A stretch of DNA of 64,000 nt from Dyadobacter sp. Leaf189 (GTDB lineage Bacteria; Bacteroidota; Bacteroidia; Cytophagales; Spirosomataceae): contig NZ_LMPS01000006.1 in NCBI RefSeq assembly GCF_001424405.1, forward strand, positions 248,001 through 312,000. The letters are read 5' to 3'. The position numbers were made by a program, and so were the translations under genes. The notes under the pieces were generated by a model that did not search any database, was not told where the DNA came from, and saw only the letters and a list, made by a program, of their open reading frames with translations. Below, piece by piece: positions 7,376 through 16,030 of this stretch. How positions within the stretch are numbered: position 1 is the first letter of the stretch; each line of letters opens with the position of its first letter.

Positions 7376-9697
7376 ATGAAAAAGTACCGCTATCCATTCC
7401 TTTTTCTGGCAGTCTCGTTTTCACTTGTTTATTGTAAAACAAACAAGCAACCTGCGACAACTGCTACCACGGCGACCGTCGCTACGGCGCAAAAGGAAGA
7501 ACCCACTGCCAGCAAGCCTGGTCGATCCCCCTTTATCTCGCCCGAAAATACCATTGCATTAATGCAGGTGGAAAACGGCTTTGAAGTGAAGCTCGTCGCA
7601 TCTGAACCGCTGGTAAGCTCGCCGGTGGCCATGCAATTCGACGACAAAGGCCGGATGTGGGTCGTTGAAATGACCGGGTATATGCCCGACACGATCGGCA
7701 CCGGCGAGGATATCCCTAACGGAAACATCGTAATCCTTGAAGACAAAAACCGCGACGGTGTTTACGACGACCGGCAGGTGATCATTGATTCACTGGTATT
7801 GCCAAGAGCTATTTGCCTGATTGAAAATGGTATCCTCGTTGCAGAGCCAACAAACCTTTGGTTTTACGAAATTAAAAATGACAAAGCCGGGAAACGCACG
7901 CTCGTTGATCCGAAGTACACAGAAGGCGGCAATGTAGAGCACCAGCCAAACGGACTGCTGCGTGCAATGGATAACTGGATTTACAATGCAAAATCAGACA
8001 AGCGTTACCGGAAAGTAGGTGCGAAGTGGCTCATTGAGCACACGCATTTTCGGGGTCAATGGGGTATTTGCCAGGATAATTATGGCAGGCTTTATTATAA
8101 CAACAATTCACAAAACCTGCTTGGAGACTATTTCCCGGCCGGTGTAGGAGCCTGGAATACCAATCAGCGCGGAGTTGCAGGTTACAATGAAAAATCCGTT
8201 GCTAACAATAAGGTATATCCGCTACATCCTACCCCTGGCGTAAACAGGGGTTATATGAAAAATATCCTTGATGACAGTCTGCGCCTCAATGACTTTACAG
8301 CAGCGGCCGGACCTGTTATTTACCGCGGCGATTTGTTCGGTCAGGGTTACGACTTCAATGCATTTGTTCCCGAACCATCGGCTAACCTGATCAAGCGGAA
8401 CATACTTGCGCAGAAGGGATTTGTTGTAAAAGGTGAGCAGGCTTACAAAGGGCGCGAGTTCCTGGCCAGTACCGACGAGCGTTTCAGGCCCGTGAGCTTA
8501 TACAATGCACCCGACGGCGCGATGTACGTACTCGATATGTACCGCGGGATTATCCAGCACAAAACTTATCTCACACCTTACCTGAAAGAGCAGATCGGGA
8601 AACGCGAGCTGACGCAGCCACTTTCGAGCGGGCGCATTTACAAGATTGTTCCAAAAAATACCAATGCGAAACCGGTCACAATTCCTTCCGATGCATCGGC
8701 GCTGGTTAAGCTACTCGGCCACCCAAATGGCTGGGTTCGCGACCGCGCGCAGCAAAAGCTCATTGACGGAAAATACAACCAAACGGTACCGGCATTGCGT
8801 GAAGCCGTGAAACAAACAGCTAACCCGCTTCTTGCGATCCACGCATTGTGGACTTTGGAAGGCTTGAATTCCCTGAAAACAGAGGAAGTAGTAAGCTGGC
8901 TAAGAAGCGCCGACATGCAGTTTAAAATGCAGGGATTTGCGGTTACACCATCTATTATCACACCTACTTCGTACAGGCAATTTGCCACTTTGTTTGATCA
9001 GATGGTTGATCAGAATGATACGTTGGCTGCTCCCTACGTTGGATTTATGGCAAAAAGCATCGCCAGATTTGACACGGTTGCATCCAAAAGCCTGCTGACC
9101 AAACTCGCTACCAAATACCCGAACAACCGGTATGTAGCCGACGCGGTGATCAGCAATTTGCAGGGTAAAGAGGAAGCTTTCCAGACCGAGCTGACAGCTT
9201 CATTGAGCGACCAGAACCTGTTAGTAAATAAGCAGCTTCAAAAGGTAATCACAGCGGTGCGCAGCGCTCAGGGTAACCGGAATCCTGAAATGCTGAAACG
9301 CCAGTTTCCAAAAGGCGAAGCATTGTTTACGTCGGTGTGCCAGACCTGCCACGGTCCTGATGGTGGCGGTGTGAAGTCGCTTGCACCTCCATTGAACCAA
9401 TCAGAATGGGTAACCGGAAGTAAAGACAAACTGATCTCGATCGTCCTTTTCGGATTGACTGGCCCCGTTAAAGTGAATGGTCACGTGTACCAGACGCCGG
9501 AAGTGAGCGGAGATATGCCGGGTATAGGCTATGATAGAGATATGCCAAATGAGGACATTGCCCAGTTGCTCAGCTACATACGCAAATCGTGGCGCAACAA
9601 TGCGGATGTGGTCAGCACGGAGGAGGTAAGCAAAGTCCGCCAGAAACTCACAGGTCGCGAAAAGGCATTTACAGAAGCAGAGTTGAACGGAATATAA
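7376..9697 (+). CDS. PVC-type haem-binding dehydrogenase-like lipoprotein with cytochrome c domain
   Basis: 773 residues. A lipoprotein-like leader ends in SLVYC near residue 20. Residues about 50-430 form a beta-propeller like the membrane-bound dehydrogenase domain (VEMTGYMPDT, NRDGVYDDRQ, LDMYRGIIQHK) related to sugar dehydrogenases. HEAT-like helical repeats follow (about 440-640). The C-terminal cytochrome c domain has one haem site, C655-x-x-C658-H659 (CQTCH), with methionines in the following MPGIGYDRDMP region as possible sixth ligands. It probably oxidises a sugar or alcohol outside the inner membrane and passes electrons to a respiratory chain. Substrate unknown; the ExuT-like transporter upstream points to sugar acids. 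Confidence 0.82.
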   Translation: MKKYRYPFLFLAVSFSLVYCKTNKQPATTATTATVATAQKEEPTASKPGRSPFISPENTIALMQVENGFEVKLVASEPLVSSPVAMQFDDKGRMWVVEMTGYMPDTIGTGEDIPNGNIVILEDKNRDGVYDDRQVIIDSLVLPRAICLIENGILVAEPTNLWFYEIKNDKAGKRTLVDPKYTEGGNVEHQPNGLLRAMDNWIYNAKSDKRYRKVGAKWLIEHTHFRGQWGICQDNYGRLYYNNNSQNLLGDYFPAGVGAWNTNQRGVAGYNEKSVANNKVYPLHPTPGVNRGYMKNILDDSLRLNDFTAAAGPVIYRGDLFGQGYDFNAFVPEPSANLIKRNILAQKGFVVKGEQAYKGREFLASTDERFRPVSLYNAPDGAMYVLDMYRGIIQHKTYLTPYLKEQIGKRELTQPLSSGRIYKIVPKNTNAKPVTIPSDASALVKLLGHPNGWVRDRAQQKLIDGKYNQTVPALREAVKQTANPLLAIHALWTLEGLNSLKTEEVVSWLRSADMQFKMQGFAVTPSIITPTSYRQFATLFDQMVDQNDTLAAPYVGFMAKSIARFDTVASKSLLTKLATKYPNNRYVADAVISNLQGKEEAFQTELTASLSDQNLLVNKQLQKVITAVRSAQGNRNPEMLKRQFPKGEALFTSVCQTCHGPDGGGVKSLAPPLNQSEWVTGSKDKLISIVLFGLTGPVKVNGHVYQTPEVSGDMPGIGYDRDMPNEDIAQLLSYIRKSWRNNADVVSTEEVSKVRQKLTGREKAFTEAELNGI

Positions 9698-9744
9698 AAA
9701 CTGCTGAACGAAAAACCGGTTTAACTGAACGAAAGAAATGAAAA

Positions 9745-9768
9745 GAATGTCTCAGTAATGGGACATTC
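9745..9768. promoter_or_regulatory. Operator of the TetR regulator (site 1)
   Basis: Inverted repeat with core TGTCTCA, 4 bases, TGGGACA at 9748-9765, extended by GAA/TTC on each side. It overlaps the upstream in-frame ATG at 9758 and lies just before the start at 9788. It matches site 2 at 10360-10377 in sequence and spacing. Confidence 0.7.
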
Positions 9769-9787
9769 TTTTTTTTGTTCTGATAAT

Positions 9788-10342
9788 ATGAAAGATACTG
9801 AGCAAAGCATTATTGAAGCCGCTATCCTGATTTTCAATGAGGATCTTTCGGCTCCACTCGAAAAGGTGGCGGAGCAGGCGCAGGTCACGCGGCGAACTTT
9901 ACACCGGTACTTCAAAGACCGGAACGAGCTGATGAAAAGCTGCAAGAACGAGATCCGCAAAGCCTGCCACATTGCAATGCAAAACGCTTACAACAGCACG
10001 GAAGACCCGATCCAGAGATTGGAGCGCATGTTTTACGCGGGCGTTGAATGCGGTACCAAAGATACTTTTCTGCACAAACTGCACACATTGCATGATCATG
10101 AGCATCAGTCACACGATCAGGAATGCTCAGATTACGACGATACCTTCTCCATTTGGAAAACACACCTGAAATTTCTCCAGAAGCAGGGATTGATCAGCCC
10201 GATGGTCACTATTGACTGGGTTCACCAGCTGTTTCAGGGAATTGTGGCTGCTTCTGTTACCTCGCGCAACAATGCGGCTATGCAACTCAATGATGTAAAA
10301 AAGCTTGGCTGGTTTTCATTCAGCCGGGGAATTGGTCTGTAA
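9788..10342 (+). CDS. TetR-family transcriptional regulator
   Basis: 184 residues from ATG 9788; an upstream ATG at 9758 lies inside the operator palindrome and would add an unlikely Cys/Phe-rich tail. The N-terminal helix-turn-helix is recognisable: SIIEAAILIFNEDLSAPLEKVAEQ followed by VTRRTLHRYFKDRNELM. The C-terminal ligand or dimer domain contains a His-rich stretch HTLHDHEHQSHDQ that may bind metal or is just surface. The gene sits between two copies of the same operator, so it most likely represses itself and the adjacent oxidoreductase 41 bases downstream. Confidence 0.87.
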   Translation: MKDTEQSIIEAAILIFNEDLSAPLEKVAEQAQVTRRTLHRYFKDRNELMKSCKNEIRKACHIAMQNAYNSTEDPIQRLERMFYAGVECGTKDTFLHKLHTLHDHEHQSHDQECSDYDDTFSIWKTHLKFLQKQGLISPMVTIDWVHQLFQGIVAASVTSRNNAAMQLNDVKKLGWFSFSRGIGL

Positions 10343-10359
10343 AATTTTTTATCCATATA

Positions 10360-10377
10360 TGTCTCAATTCTGAGACA
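10360..10377. promoter_or_regulatory. Operator of the TetR regulator (site 2)
   Basis: Perfect palindrome TGTCTCA-ATTC-TGAGACA, seven bases before the ATG of the oxidoreductase and directly after the TetR gene. Confidence 0.75.
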
Positions 10378-10383
10378 AAAACC

Positions 10384-11304
10384 ATGATTAATATGCATTT
10401 GAAAACTGACTTTGATGTAATAATAATTGGCGGAAGCTACGCCGGCTTATCGGCCGCTATGTCCCTGGGGCGCGCCAAATGGAAGGTGGCGATTATCGAT
10501 AGCGGAAAACCCTGCAATGCACAAACGCCGCATTCGCACAACTTCCTTACCCAGGATGGCGCTACTCCGACAGCCATAGGTGCGGTCGCCAGGGAACAGG
10601 TACTCTCCTACCCAACAGTTGAATGGATTGAAGATGTGGCTGTGAATGCATCCGGAGAGAATCACAACTTTACAGTCCAGACGGGATCCGGGAAGCATTT
10701 CGCTACAAAAAAGATCCTTTTCGCGACTGGTATCAAAGACCTGCTGCCCGCCACGCCCGGACTGGCAGCGTGCTGGGGGATCAGCGTGATCCATTGCCCT
10801 TTTTGCCACGGATACGAATACAGCGATCAGAAAACGGGCATTCTGGTGAATGGAGAAACCACATTGGATTTCGCCAGATTGATCCGTAACTGGACATCCG
10901 ACCTGACTATTTTCACAAACGGTGCAGCTGATTTTGACATAAATACAAAAACGCAGCTGGAACAAATGGGCGTGTCGCTCAACGAGCAGCCGGTTGAAAG
11001 AATAGTACATGAAAACGGCTACCTCACGCACATCGCATTTCAGGACGGAAGTACCGCTGCGCTCAAAGCATTGTACCACCGACCGCCTTTTGAACAACAT
11101 TGCAAGCTGCCTGAAACGCTGGGCGTCCAGCTTACCGCGCAGGGCCACATTGCGCTTGATCCTGCTCAAAAGACGAATGTACCAGGTATTTACGCAGCGG
11201 GCGACAATACCTCACCGGCTCGTTCTGTCGCGAATGCAGTTGCAGCGGGCAGCTTTGCGGGCGCGCGCTTGAGTCACGAGTTGATTAGCGAGCAATATTC
11301 TTAG
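10384..11304 (+). CDS. Thioredoxin reductase-like FAD-dependent oxidoreductase
   Basis: 306 residues. FAD-binding DVIIIGGSYAGLSAA at the N terminus, ATGIKD in the middle and GIYAAGDNTSPARSVANAVAAG at the C terminus match the thioredoxin-reductase superfamily. The redox pair is present as CPFC (HCPFCHGYE) where TrxB has CATC. The usual GxGxxA NADPH loop is replaced by a weak GILVNGETTLDF, which may change the electron donor. Controlled by the neighbouring TetR through the operator at 10360-10377. Start 10384 or the ATG at 10393 are both possible. Role in redox or xenobiotic response is inferred. Confidence 0.82.
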   Translation: MINMHLKTDFDVIIIGGSYAGLSAAMSLGRAKWKVAIIDSGKPCNAQTPHSHNFLTQDGATPTAIGAVAREQVLSYPTVEWIEDVAVNASGENHNFTVQTGSGKHFATKKILFATGIKDLLPATPGLAACWGISVIHCPFCHGYEYSDQKTGILVNGETTLDFARLIRNWTSDLTIFTNGAADFDINTKTQLEQMGVSLNEQPVERIVHENGYLTHIAFQDGSTAALKALYHRPPFEQHCKLPETLGVQLTAQGHIALDPAQKTNVPGIYAAGDNTSPARSVANAVAAGSFAGARLSHELISEQYS

Positions 11305-11312
11305 TATGTTTG
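11281..11312 (+). promoter_or_regulatory. Candidate promoter of the RlmL-like gene
   Basis: TTG, 21 bases, TATGTTTG, matching the Bacteroidota TTG...TAnnTTTG pattern, 30 bases before the start codon. It overlaps the end of the preceding gene. Confidence 0.5.
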
Positions 11313-11341
11313 CACGCATTCACCCGCATTAACAGCTTACA

Positions 11342-12508
11342 ATGTCAGTTTTTCAAAATCAAGCAAACATCATCATCACCTGCTATCGTCGCCTGTCGCC
11401 ATTCCTTGAACCGGAGGTGAAAGCACTTGGATTTGATGTAGCTGAAACTTTCCCCACGGGCATTCGCACGTCAGGTACCATGACCGATTGTATCCGTCTG
11501 AACCTGAACCTGTATTGTGCAAGCCAGGTTTTGTACAGCCTGGGTACTTTTCGTGCAAAACATGCCGACGATGTATACCGGTTTTTATCGCAAATAGCCT
11601 GGGAAGACATTCTGCCAGCTGAGGGTTACTTTTCGGTAACCAGCAATGTGCATACGGAAAGCGTGAACAATTCCATGTATGTCAATGTGCGGGTTAAGGA
11701 TGCAATTGCAGACAGGATCAGGGGTAAAAAGGGCGTGCGGCCTTCGTCGGGCTCGGATATGAAGCAGGCTGTGATGCATTTGTTCTGGAAAGAAGAGCAG
11801 GCTGAGATCTTTATAGATACCTCAGGCGAAACGATTGCAAGGCACGGTTACCGTAAAATCCCGGGGGCAGCGCCCATGCTGGAATCGCTCGCCTCGGCAA
11901 CGATACTTGCCAGCACGTGGGACAGGCGCTCTGCGTTCCTGAACCCGATGTGCGGCTCAGGCACGCTCGCCATTGAAGCTGCCCTCATTGCTACCAACAG
12001 CAAGCCCGGCCTTTTCCGTAATAACTATTCCTTCATGCATTTGCTCGGCTATGACGAGGAGGTTTACTATGCGGAACAGGACAAGCTGGAAGCACAGATC
12101 ATCGATGCGCCTGATCTACGCATTATCGCAACCGACCACAGCGAAGCAGCCATTGAAAATGCGAGAAAGAATGCGGTTGCTGCCGGAGTAGCCAATATGA
12201 TCGAGCTTCAGGTTTGTGATTTTACGCAAACAGAGATACCGGATGAAAACAAAGGGGTATTCTTTGTAAATCCTGAATACGGCGAGCGGCTGGGCGAAAT
12301 CAGTGAACTTGAAGAAACCTATGCCCGCATTGGTGACTTTATGAAACAAAAGTGTAGAGGATTTTCAGGCTATGTATTTACAGGTAACCTGGCTCTGGCC
12401 AAGAAAATCGGCTTGAAACCACGCCGCCGCATTGAGTTTTATTCCGGTAAAATCGATTGCAGATTGCTGGAATACGAGCTGTATGAGGGCACAAAGCGCA
12501 CTTTTTAG
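11342..12508 (+). CDS. RlmL/RlmK-like THUMP-domain rRNA methyltransferase
   Basis: 388 residues. An N-terminal THUMP-like RNA-binding region (about 50-160) precedes a class I methyltransferase with the SAM-binding NPMCGSGTLAIEAALIA (about 200-217) and a catalytic loop NPEYGERLGE where the classic motif is NPPYG. This corresponds to the RlmL half of E. coli RlmKL, which makes m2G in 23S rRNA; the RlmK half is absent, which is normal outside gamma-proteobacteria. Cytoplasmic. The NPE variant may be lineage-specific rather than inactivating. Confidence 0.85.
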   Translation: MSVFQNQANIIITCYRRLSPFLEPEVKALGFDVAETFPTGIRTSGTMTDCIRLNLNLYCASQVLYSLGTFRAKHADDVYRFLSQIAWEDILPAEGYFSVTSNVHTESVNNSMYVNVRVKDAIADRIRGKKGVRPSSGSDMKQAVMHLFWKEEQAEIFIDTSGETIARHGYRKIPGAAPMLESLASATILASTWDRRSAFLNPMCGSGTLAIEAALIATNSKPGLFRNNYSFMHLLGYDEEVYYAEQDKLEAQIIDAPDLRIIATDHSEAAIENARKNAVAAGVANMIELQVCDFTQTEIPDENKGVFFVNPEYGERLGEISELEETYARIGDFMKQKCRGFSGYVFTGNLALAKKIGLKPRRRIEFYSGKIDCRLLEYELYEGTKRTF

Positions 12509-12594
12509 GTTTATTCCGATACAACGTATCGTTATTCCATGTTTTACTGGCACGATATTTAAAGTACATCAGGCATAATCAAACACAATTTGTC

Positions 12595-12762
12595 ATGAGA
12601 CAGTCACAAAATTCGGGAATGATGCAGCAAAATCAGAGTTCCCGGGCAAGGCCTGAAAACAAGGACAATTTGGACAGCAGGCGCAGAGAAGAGGAAATGG
12701 TAAAAGGCAATGACCTGACCAATAATCGGAAAGAACATCATAGCCTCAACAAACAAAAGTAG
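12595..12762 (+). CDS. Small hydrophilic protein of unknown function (55 residues)
   Basis: ATG 12595 to TAG 12760-12762. The product is very polar, rich in Gln, Asn, Arg and Lys, with no hydrophobic helix and no Cys: it begins MRQSQNSGMMQQNQSS and ends HHSLNKQK. No family is recognised. It looks disordered or possibly nucleic-acid binding. Support is the clean open frame, the absence of any competing gene and the strong terminator just downstream at 12793-12827. It could still be a chance frame. Confidence 0.5.
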   Translation: MRQSQNSGMMQQNQSSRARPENKDNLDSRRREEEMVKGNDLTNNRKEHHSLNKQK

Positions 12763-12792
12763 CTTTTCTCTGTATTTATTGTGATTAGAGTC

Positions 12793-12827
12793 AAGCCGGG
12801 TTCAGAATTTTCTGGATCCGGCTTTTT
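12793..12827. terminator. Bidirectional terminator between the small protein and the isomerase
   Basis: Stem AAGCCGG / CCGGCTT with further partly paired bases (TTCAGAA / TTCTGGA) and a T-run; the minus-strand isomerase stops only seven bases away. Confidence 0.7.
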
Positions 12828-12833
12828 TATGCC

Positions 12834-14312
12834 TCAATGGCCGCTTTTGATGGTTGAATGCTGATCTTCCCAGCGACAAACAATATGCGCTTCAATGCCC
12901 AACAGCCTGGCTAGCTTGTCTATTTTTGAGCTGATATGTCCGACACCGACGGCGCAATGATGTGCCGGGCCGTGGCTGTTCCAGCATTCAACAAATCTGC
13001 GTGCACCCAATGGAAACCGATACCGGCTGTTTGTATTCCCAATTTCCAGGACCGGTCCCGCCACCGATTCCCCTTCTGCCACCAGCAATACCACTTTCCC
13101 GTCCACTGTTTCAACTACTGAAAGCAGCGTAACAGGGCCGTGCTTTACGCTCATTTCAACAGAAAGCCCGTTGCCTGTTTTACCATGATATACATACAAT
13201 GGGCGCACTTTGGTTTTGCCTTCGGCGATAGCAATGTGGCCCGGACCGTCGTGCCCCATGAGAACCACGTCGTCAGTATAATCCATGGCATAATACTCGG
13301 TAAAAGAGCCGCCGGCACCAAATGCATCCAGGATCTTCATCGCCTGCGCGTTTTTCACCTCGTACTCTCCTGCAACCGGAATGCCCCGGGCAGTCAGCAG
13401 GGAGTTACCGAGAATCACTGAGCTCATTGTGTCCGCATTGGGTACATTCCCTGTTCCTTTGTGGTAATAAGCCATCGAACCCAGTCCGTGGCGGGCAACC
13501 AGCTTGTCGAGCGCAACTGCGGTGCTCGCGGCCCGGCGCAGTTCGGCTTCCGGACAATCGGGCTGGATTTCAAATTCACTTGCAAAAACTTGCAGTATAT
13601 CCTCTATTTCTTCATCGGACACTTCTTGCCGGATCGCTGAAAGCTCATCGACTTCGATCATTTCAATATGTCCGCCGAAGGTGGCGCATTGCAGTGTGAG
13701 ATTCGAGTAAATGTCGAGCATACCACCATAGTACCCGCCCATTAATCCCAGGCGGTTATGCGCCATGACGCTGGCGACCTGCGCAGCTTGGATCCACTCC
13801 TGTACTTCGTCCCAAGCTTCCGGATCGTTGTGCAGCATGCCGGTAACCTGGTAAAATGGCACGCGCGAACGTTTGAAAACATTCGCCAGCTCGGGTACCG
13901 GGCAGGCTGAACAATACGCCAGCCACTCCCCTGTCATCCGGGTACGGTCACCGATTTTGTTAAATGCATTGTAGTCGATAGCAGCTTCGGGAACGAGGTT
14001 AAGCACAACGACGGGCACATTGGCCCGCCTGACCACCGGCAAAACCGTAGCTGAAAGCGCGTAGGTTGTTACGTACAAAAAAAGCAGGTCTACATCTGCT
14101 TTCCTGAATGCGTGCCCTGCTTCCATAGCTTTTTCGGGACTGTCGATCAGACCAAGATTGACGATCTCGGCACCGCAGTTGGTCAGCTTTGTATCAACTA
14201 CTTCGAGGTAGCCTTTCAATCTTTCTTCCAGCCCTTCAAATTGTTCCCAATAAGCCTGTAGTCCGACACCGAACAGACCGATTTTTAGTTGATGAGTGTA
14301 CAATTTAGTCAT
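12834..14312 (-). CDS. L-arabinose isomerase-like sugar isomerase
   Basis: 492 residues, close to the usual length of AraA. Putative metal ligands can be placed by resemblance to L-arabinose isomerase: Glu in AGEYEVKNA, Glu in FTEYYAMD, His in LMGHDGPGHIA and His in the HHCAVGVGH segment near the C terminus. Enzymes of the fucose/arabinose isomerase family interconvert aldoses and ketoses with Mn2+. The exact sugar cannot be called, and no kinase or epimerase of the arabinose pathway is beside it. It faces an AraC-type regulator across a 156-base gap, so sugar-dependent control is likely. Confidence 0.75.
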   Translation of the reverse strand: MTKLYTHQLKIGLFGVGLQAYWEQFEGLEERLKGYLEVVDTKLTNCGAEIVNLGLIDSPEKAMEAGHAFRKADVDLLFLYVTTYALSATVLPVVRRANVPVVVLNLVPEAAIDYNAFNKIGDRTRMTGEWLAYCSACPVPELANVFKRSRVPFYQVTGMLHNDPEAWDEVQEWIQAAQVASVMAHNRLGLMGGYYGGMLDIYSNLTLQCATFGGHIEMIEVDELSAIRQEVSDEEIEDILQVFASEFEIQPDCPEAELRRAASTAVALDKLVARHGLGSMAYYHKGTGNVPNADTMSSVILGNSLLTARGIPVAGEYEVKNAQAMKILDAFGAGGSFTEYYAMDYTDDVVLMGHDGPGHIAIAEGKTKVRPLYVYHGKTGNGLSVEMSVKHGPVTLLSVVETVDGKVVLLVAEGESVAGPVLEIGNTNSRYRFPLGARRFVECWNSHGPAHHCAVGVGHISSKIDKLARLLGIEAHIVCRWEDQHSTIKSGH

Positions 14313-14420
14313 ATCAAAAAATACAAATCCTTCTCCAACGCCAGCTCTGGGAAAATGGTGGAGAGAATTATTTTTTCGTTGAGAAGTAGTTAAAACTGGG
14401 TTAAATTAAACTTTGGTTTG

Positions 14421-14452
14421 CAAAAATAGGACACAATACAGATCACATCCAA
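14421..14452 (-). promoter_or_regulatory. Candidate promoter of the sugar isomerase
   Basis: On the minus strand TTG, 21 bases, TATTTTTG. It lies just upstream of the AraC gene start and would give the isomerase mRNA a leader of about 100 bases. Confidence 0.4.
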
Positions 14453-14468
14453 TGAATAATGTGATTCA

Positions 14469-15374
14469 ATGTTTGCACAAAATGATATGGAACTATACCG
14501 TAAATATTTTAGTCAGGAACAACTTGAAGCACTCGCAGGATCTGAACCTAACTGGGGAGTATCTATCCTGAATGTCGGCCACAACCTGCATCCGGCCGGA
14601 AAAATTTATCCGGACCAGAATCACCCTGACAGCTACTACTTCGACTGGGAAAAAGGACGCGTGCTCAATGAATTCCAGCTGGTGTATATCTCCACCGGGA
14701 GTGGTGTTTTTGAGACCGAAACCATTCCGCCGACGATCGTGGAAGCTGGTACCGCATTCCTGCTTTTTCCTAATGTATGGCACCGCTACAAACCTTCGCA
14801 GGAGTCGGGCTGGGAAGAGTTCTGGGTGGGATTCGGCGGTCATTACTCGGAGTACCTGATGCGGCAGGACTGCTTCAATGCCGAGAATCCGCTGATCCAC
14901 ATTGGTTTCAATTCCGAGCTTCTGAATGTCTTTATCCGCCTTGTACAAACATTGAAATTCGAGGGAATAGCTTACAAGCAAATTTCTTCCTGCCTCGTAA
15001 TCCAGCTGCTGGGCCTCATTTATGCATCTGCATTGATGACCGATCATGCGCGATCTTACAAGGAAAAACTCGTACACCGGATGCGGTACCAGATTCACGA
15101 AAGCAGCACCGTGAACCTGGATATGGAAAAACTCGCCCGGCAGCATGGGGTAAGTTACGGCTGGTTCAGGAAGGCATTTAAAGAGGTGATCGGTACCTCG
15201 CCCGGGCAGTACCATCTGAACCTTAAAATTGAGAAAGCCTGTGAGATGCTTCGGGAAACTTCATTGTCCGTTTCCGAGATCGCGTACAAGACGGGCTTTG
15301 AGTCGGAATTTTATTTTTCGCGAATATTCAAGAAGAAAATGACGGTACCGCCCACTTCTTACCGGGAGGGATAA
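14469..15374 (+). CDS. AraC-family transcriptional regulator
   Basis: 301 residues. The N-terminal half is a cupin-like effector domain with FELV-type strands (LNEFQLVYISTGSGVFETE, GTAFLLFPNVWHRYKPS); the C-terminal 100 residues hold two helix-turn-helices, MEKLARQHGVSYGWFRKAFKE and VSEIAYKTGFESEFYFSRIFKK. It most likely senses a sugar and activates the divergent isomerase gene. ATG at 14469 or 14487 could be the start; 14469 is given. Confidence 0.86.
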   Translation: MFAQNDMELYRKYFSQEQLEALAGSEPNWGVSILNVGHNLHPAGKIYPDQNHPDSYYFDWEKGRVLNEFQLVYISTGSGVFETETIPPTIVEAGTAFLLFPNVWHRYKPSQESGWEEFWVGFGGHYSEYLMRQDCFNAENPLIHIGFNSELLNVFIRLVQTLKFEGIAYKQISSCLVIQLLGLIYASALMTDHARSYKEKLVHRMRYQIHESSTVNLDMEKLARQHGVSYGWFRKAFKEVIGTSPGQYHLNLKIEKACEMLRETSLSVSEIAYKTGFESEFYFSRIFKKKMTVPPTSYREG

Positions 15375-15460
15375 TGCATGTAAATGCGTCAAAACGCAGG
15401 TACCAATTCAATTTTCCTGAGAAGCGCTCGTTGATAGAATTGTTTCAAATATCCTGCTGA

Positions 15461-16030
15461 ATGAAATACATTCCCGTTCTGCTACTGCTACTGATCGTTT
15501 CATCGTGTGACTGGATCGGCAATTCGCCAAGTTTCGGCGACGACTTTATTACTTACACGATCCGCAAGGGAAACCACGAGGTAGACAACAACCTGAATAC
15601 GCCTTTTACCTCTTCTTCCATGCATTTTCAGGCGATTTTTGACAGCAGCTGCGTGTATCAGAATGCAGTTCCGGAAAATCAAAATGATATTAATAAGCTC
15701 TACGGATTCTCGGATTGCAGCTCCGGTCACCAGAACAATAGTGCCAGGTTCGGCTGGAACTGGCGTGAAGGCGCGCTCCGGATTTACGCTTATGTATATG
15801 TAAATGGCGTGCGCCAGGAAAAAGAACTCGGAACTGCCGAGCTTAACGAACTGACCAGTTTCAGACTGGCGGCCGGGGACAAATCTTACATTTTCACTTT
15901 TCGTGGCGTAGAAACAACAATGCCGCGCCACTGTGATGGTGGCGTCGGCATCGCGTATAAGCTGCTCCCCTATTTCGGAGGAGACGAAGCTGCTCCTCAG
16001 GATATAAGTATCAAGATCAGGAATTTATAA
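15461..16030 (+). CDS. Putative lipoprotein of unknown function
   Basis: 189 residues. The leader MKYIPVLLLLLIVSSC is a lipoprotein signal with a Cys acylation site, so the protein is probably tethered to the envelope. The mature part is mainly beta-rich (FITYTIRKGNHEV, LRIYAYVYVNGVRQ, SYIFTFRGVETTM) with four more Cys and a GGVGIAYKLLPYFGGDE segment. No family is recognised; it may be a small beta-sandwich domain. Its stop overlaps the 3' end of the convergent treZ gene by six bases. Confidence 0.7.
   Translation: MKYIPVLLLLLIVSSCDWIGNSPSFGDDFITYTIRKGNHEVDNNLNTPFTSSSMHFQAIFDSSCVYQNAVPENQNDINKLYGFSDCSSGHQNNSARFGWNWREGALRIYAYVYVNGVRQEKELGTAELNELTSFRLAAGDKSYIFTFRGVETTMPRHCDGGVGIAYKLLPYFGGDEAAPQDISIKIRNL

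Noticed and set aside
10447..11169. Open frame of 240 codons on the minus strand
   Set aside because: Antisense to the TrxR-like gene; low-complexity, basic translation.
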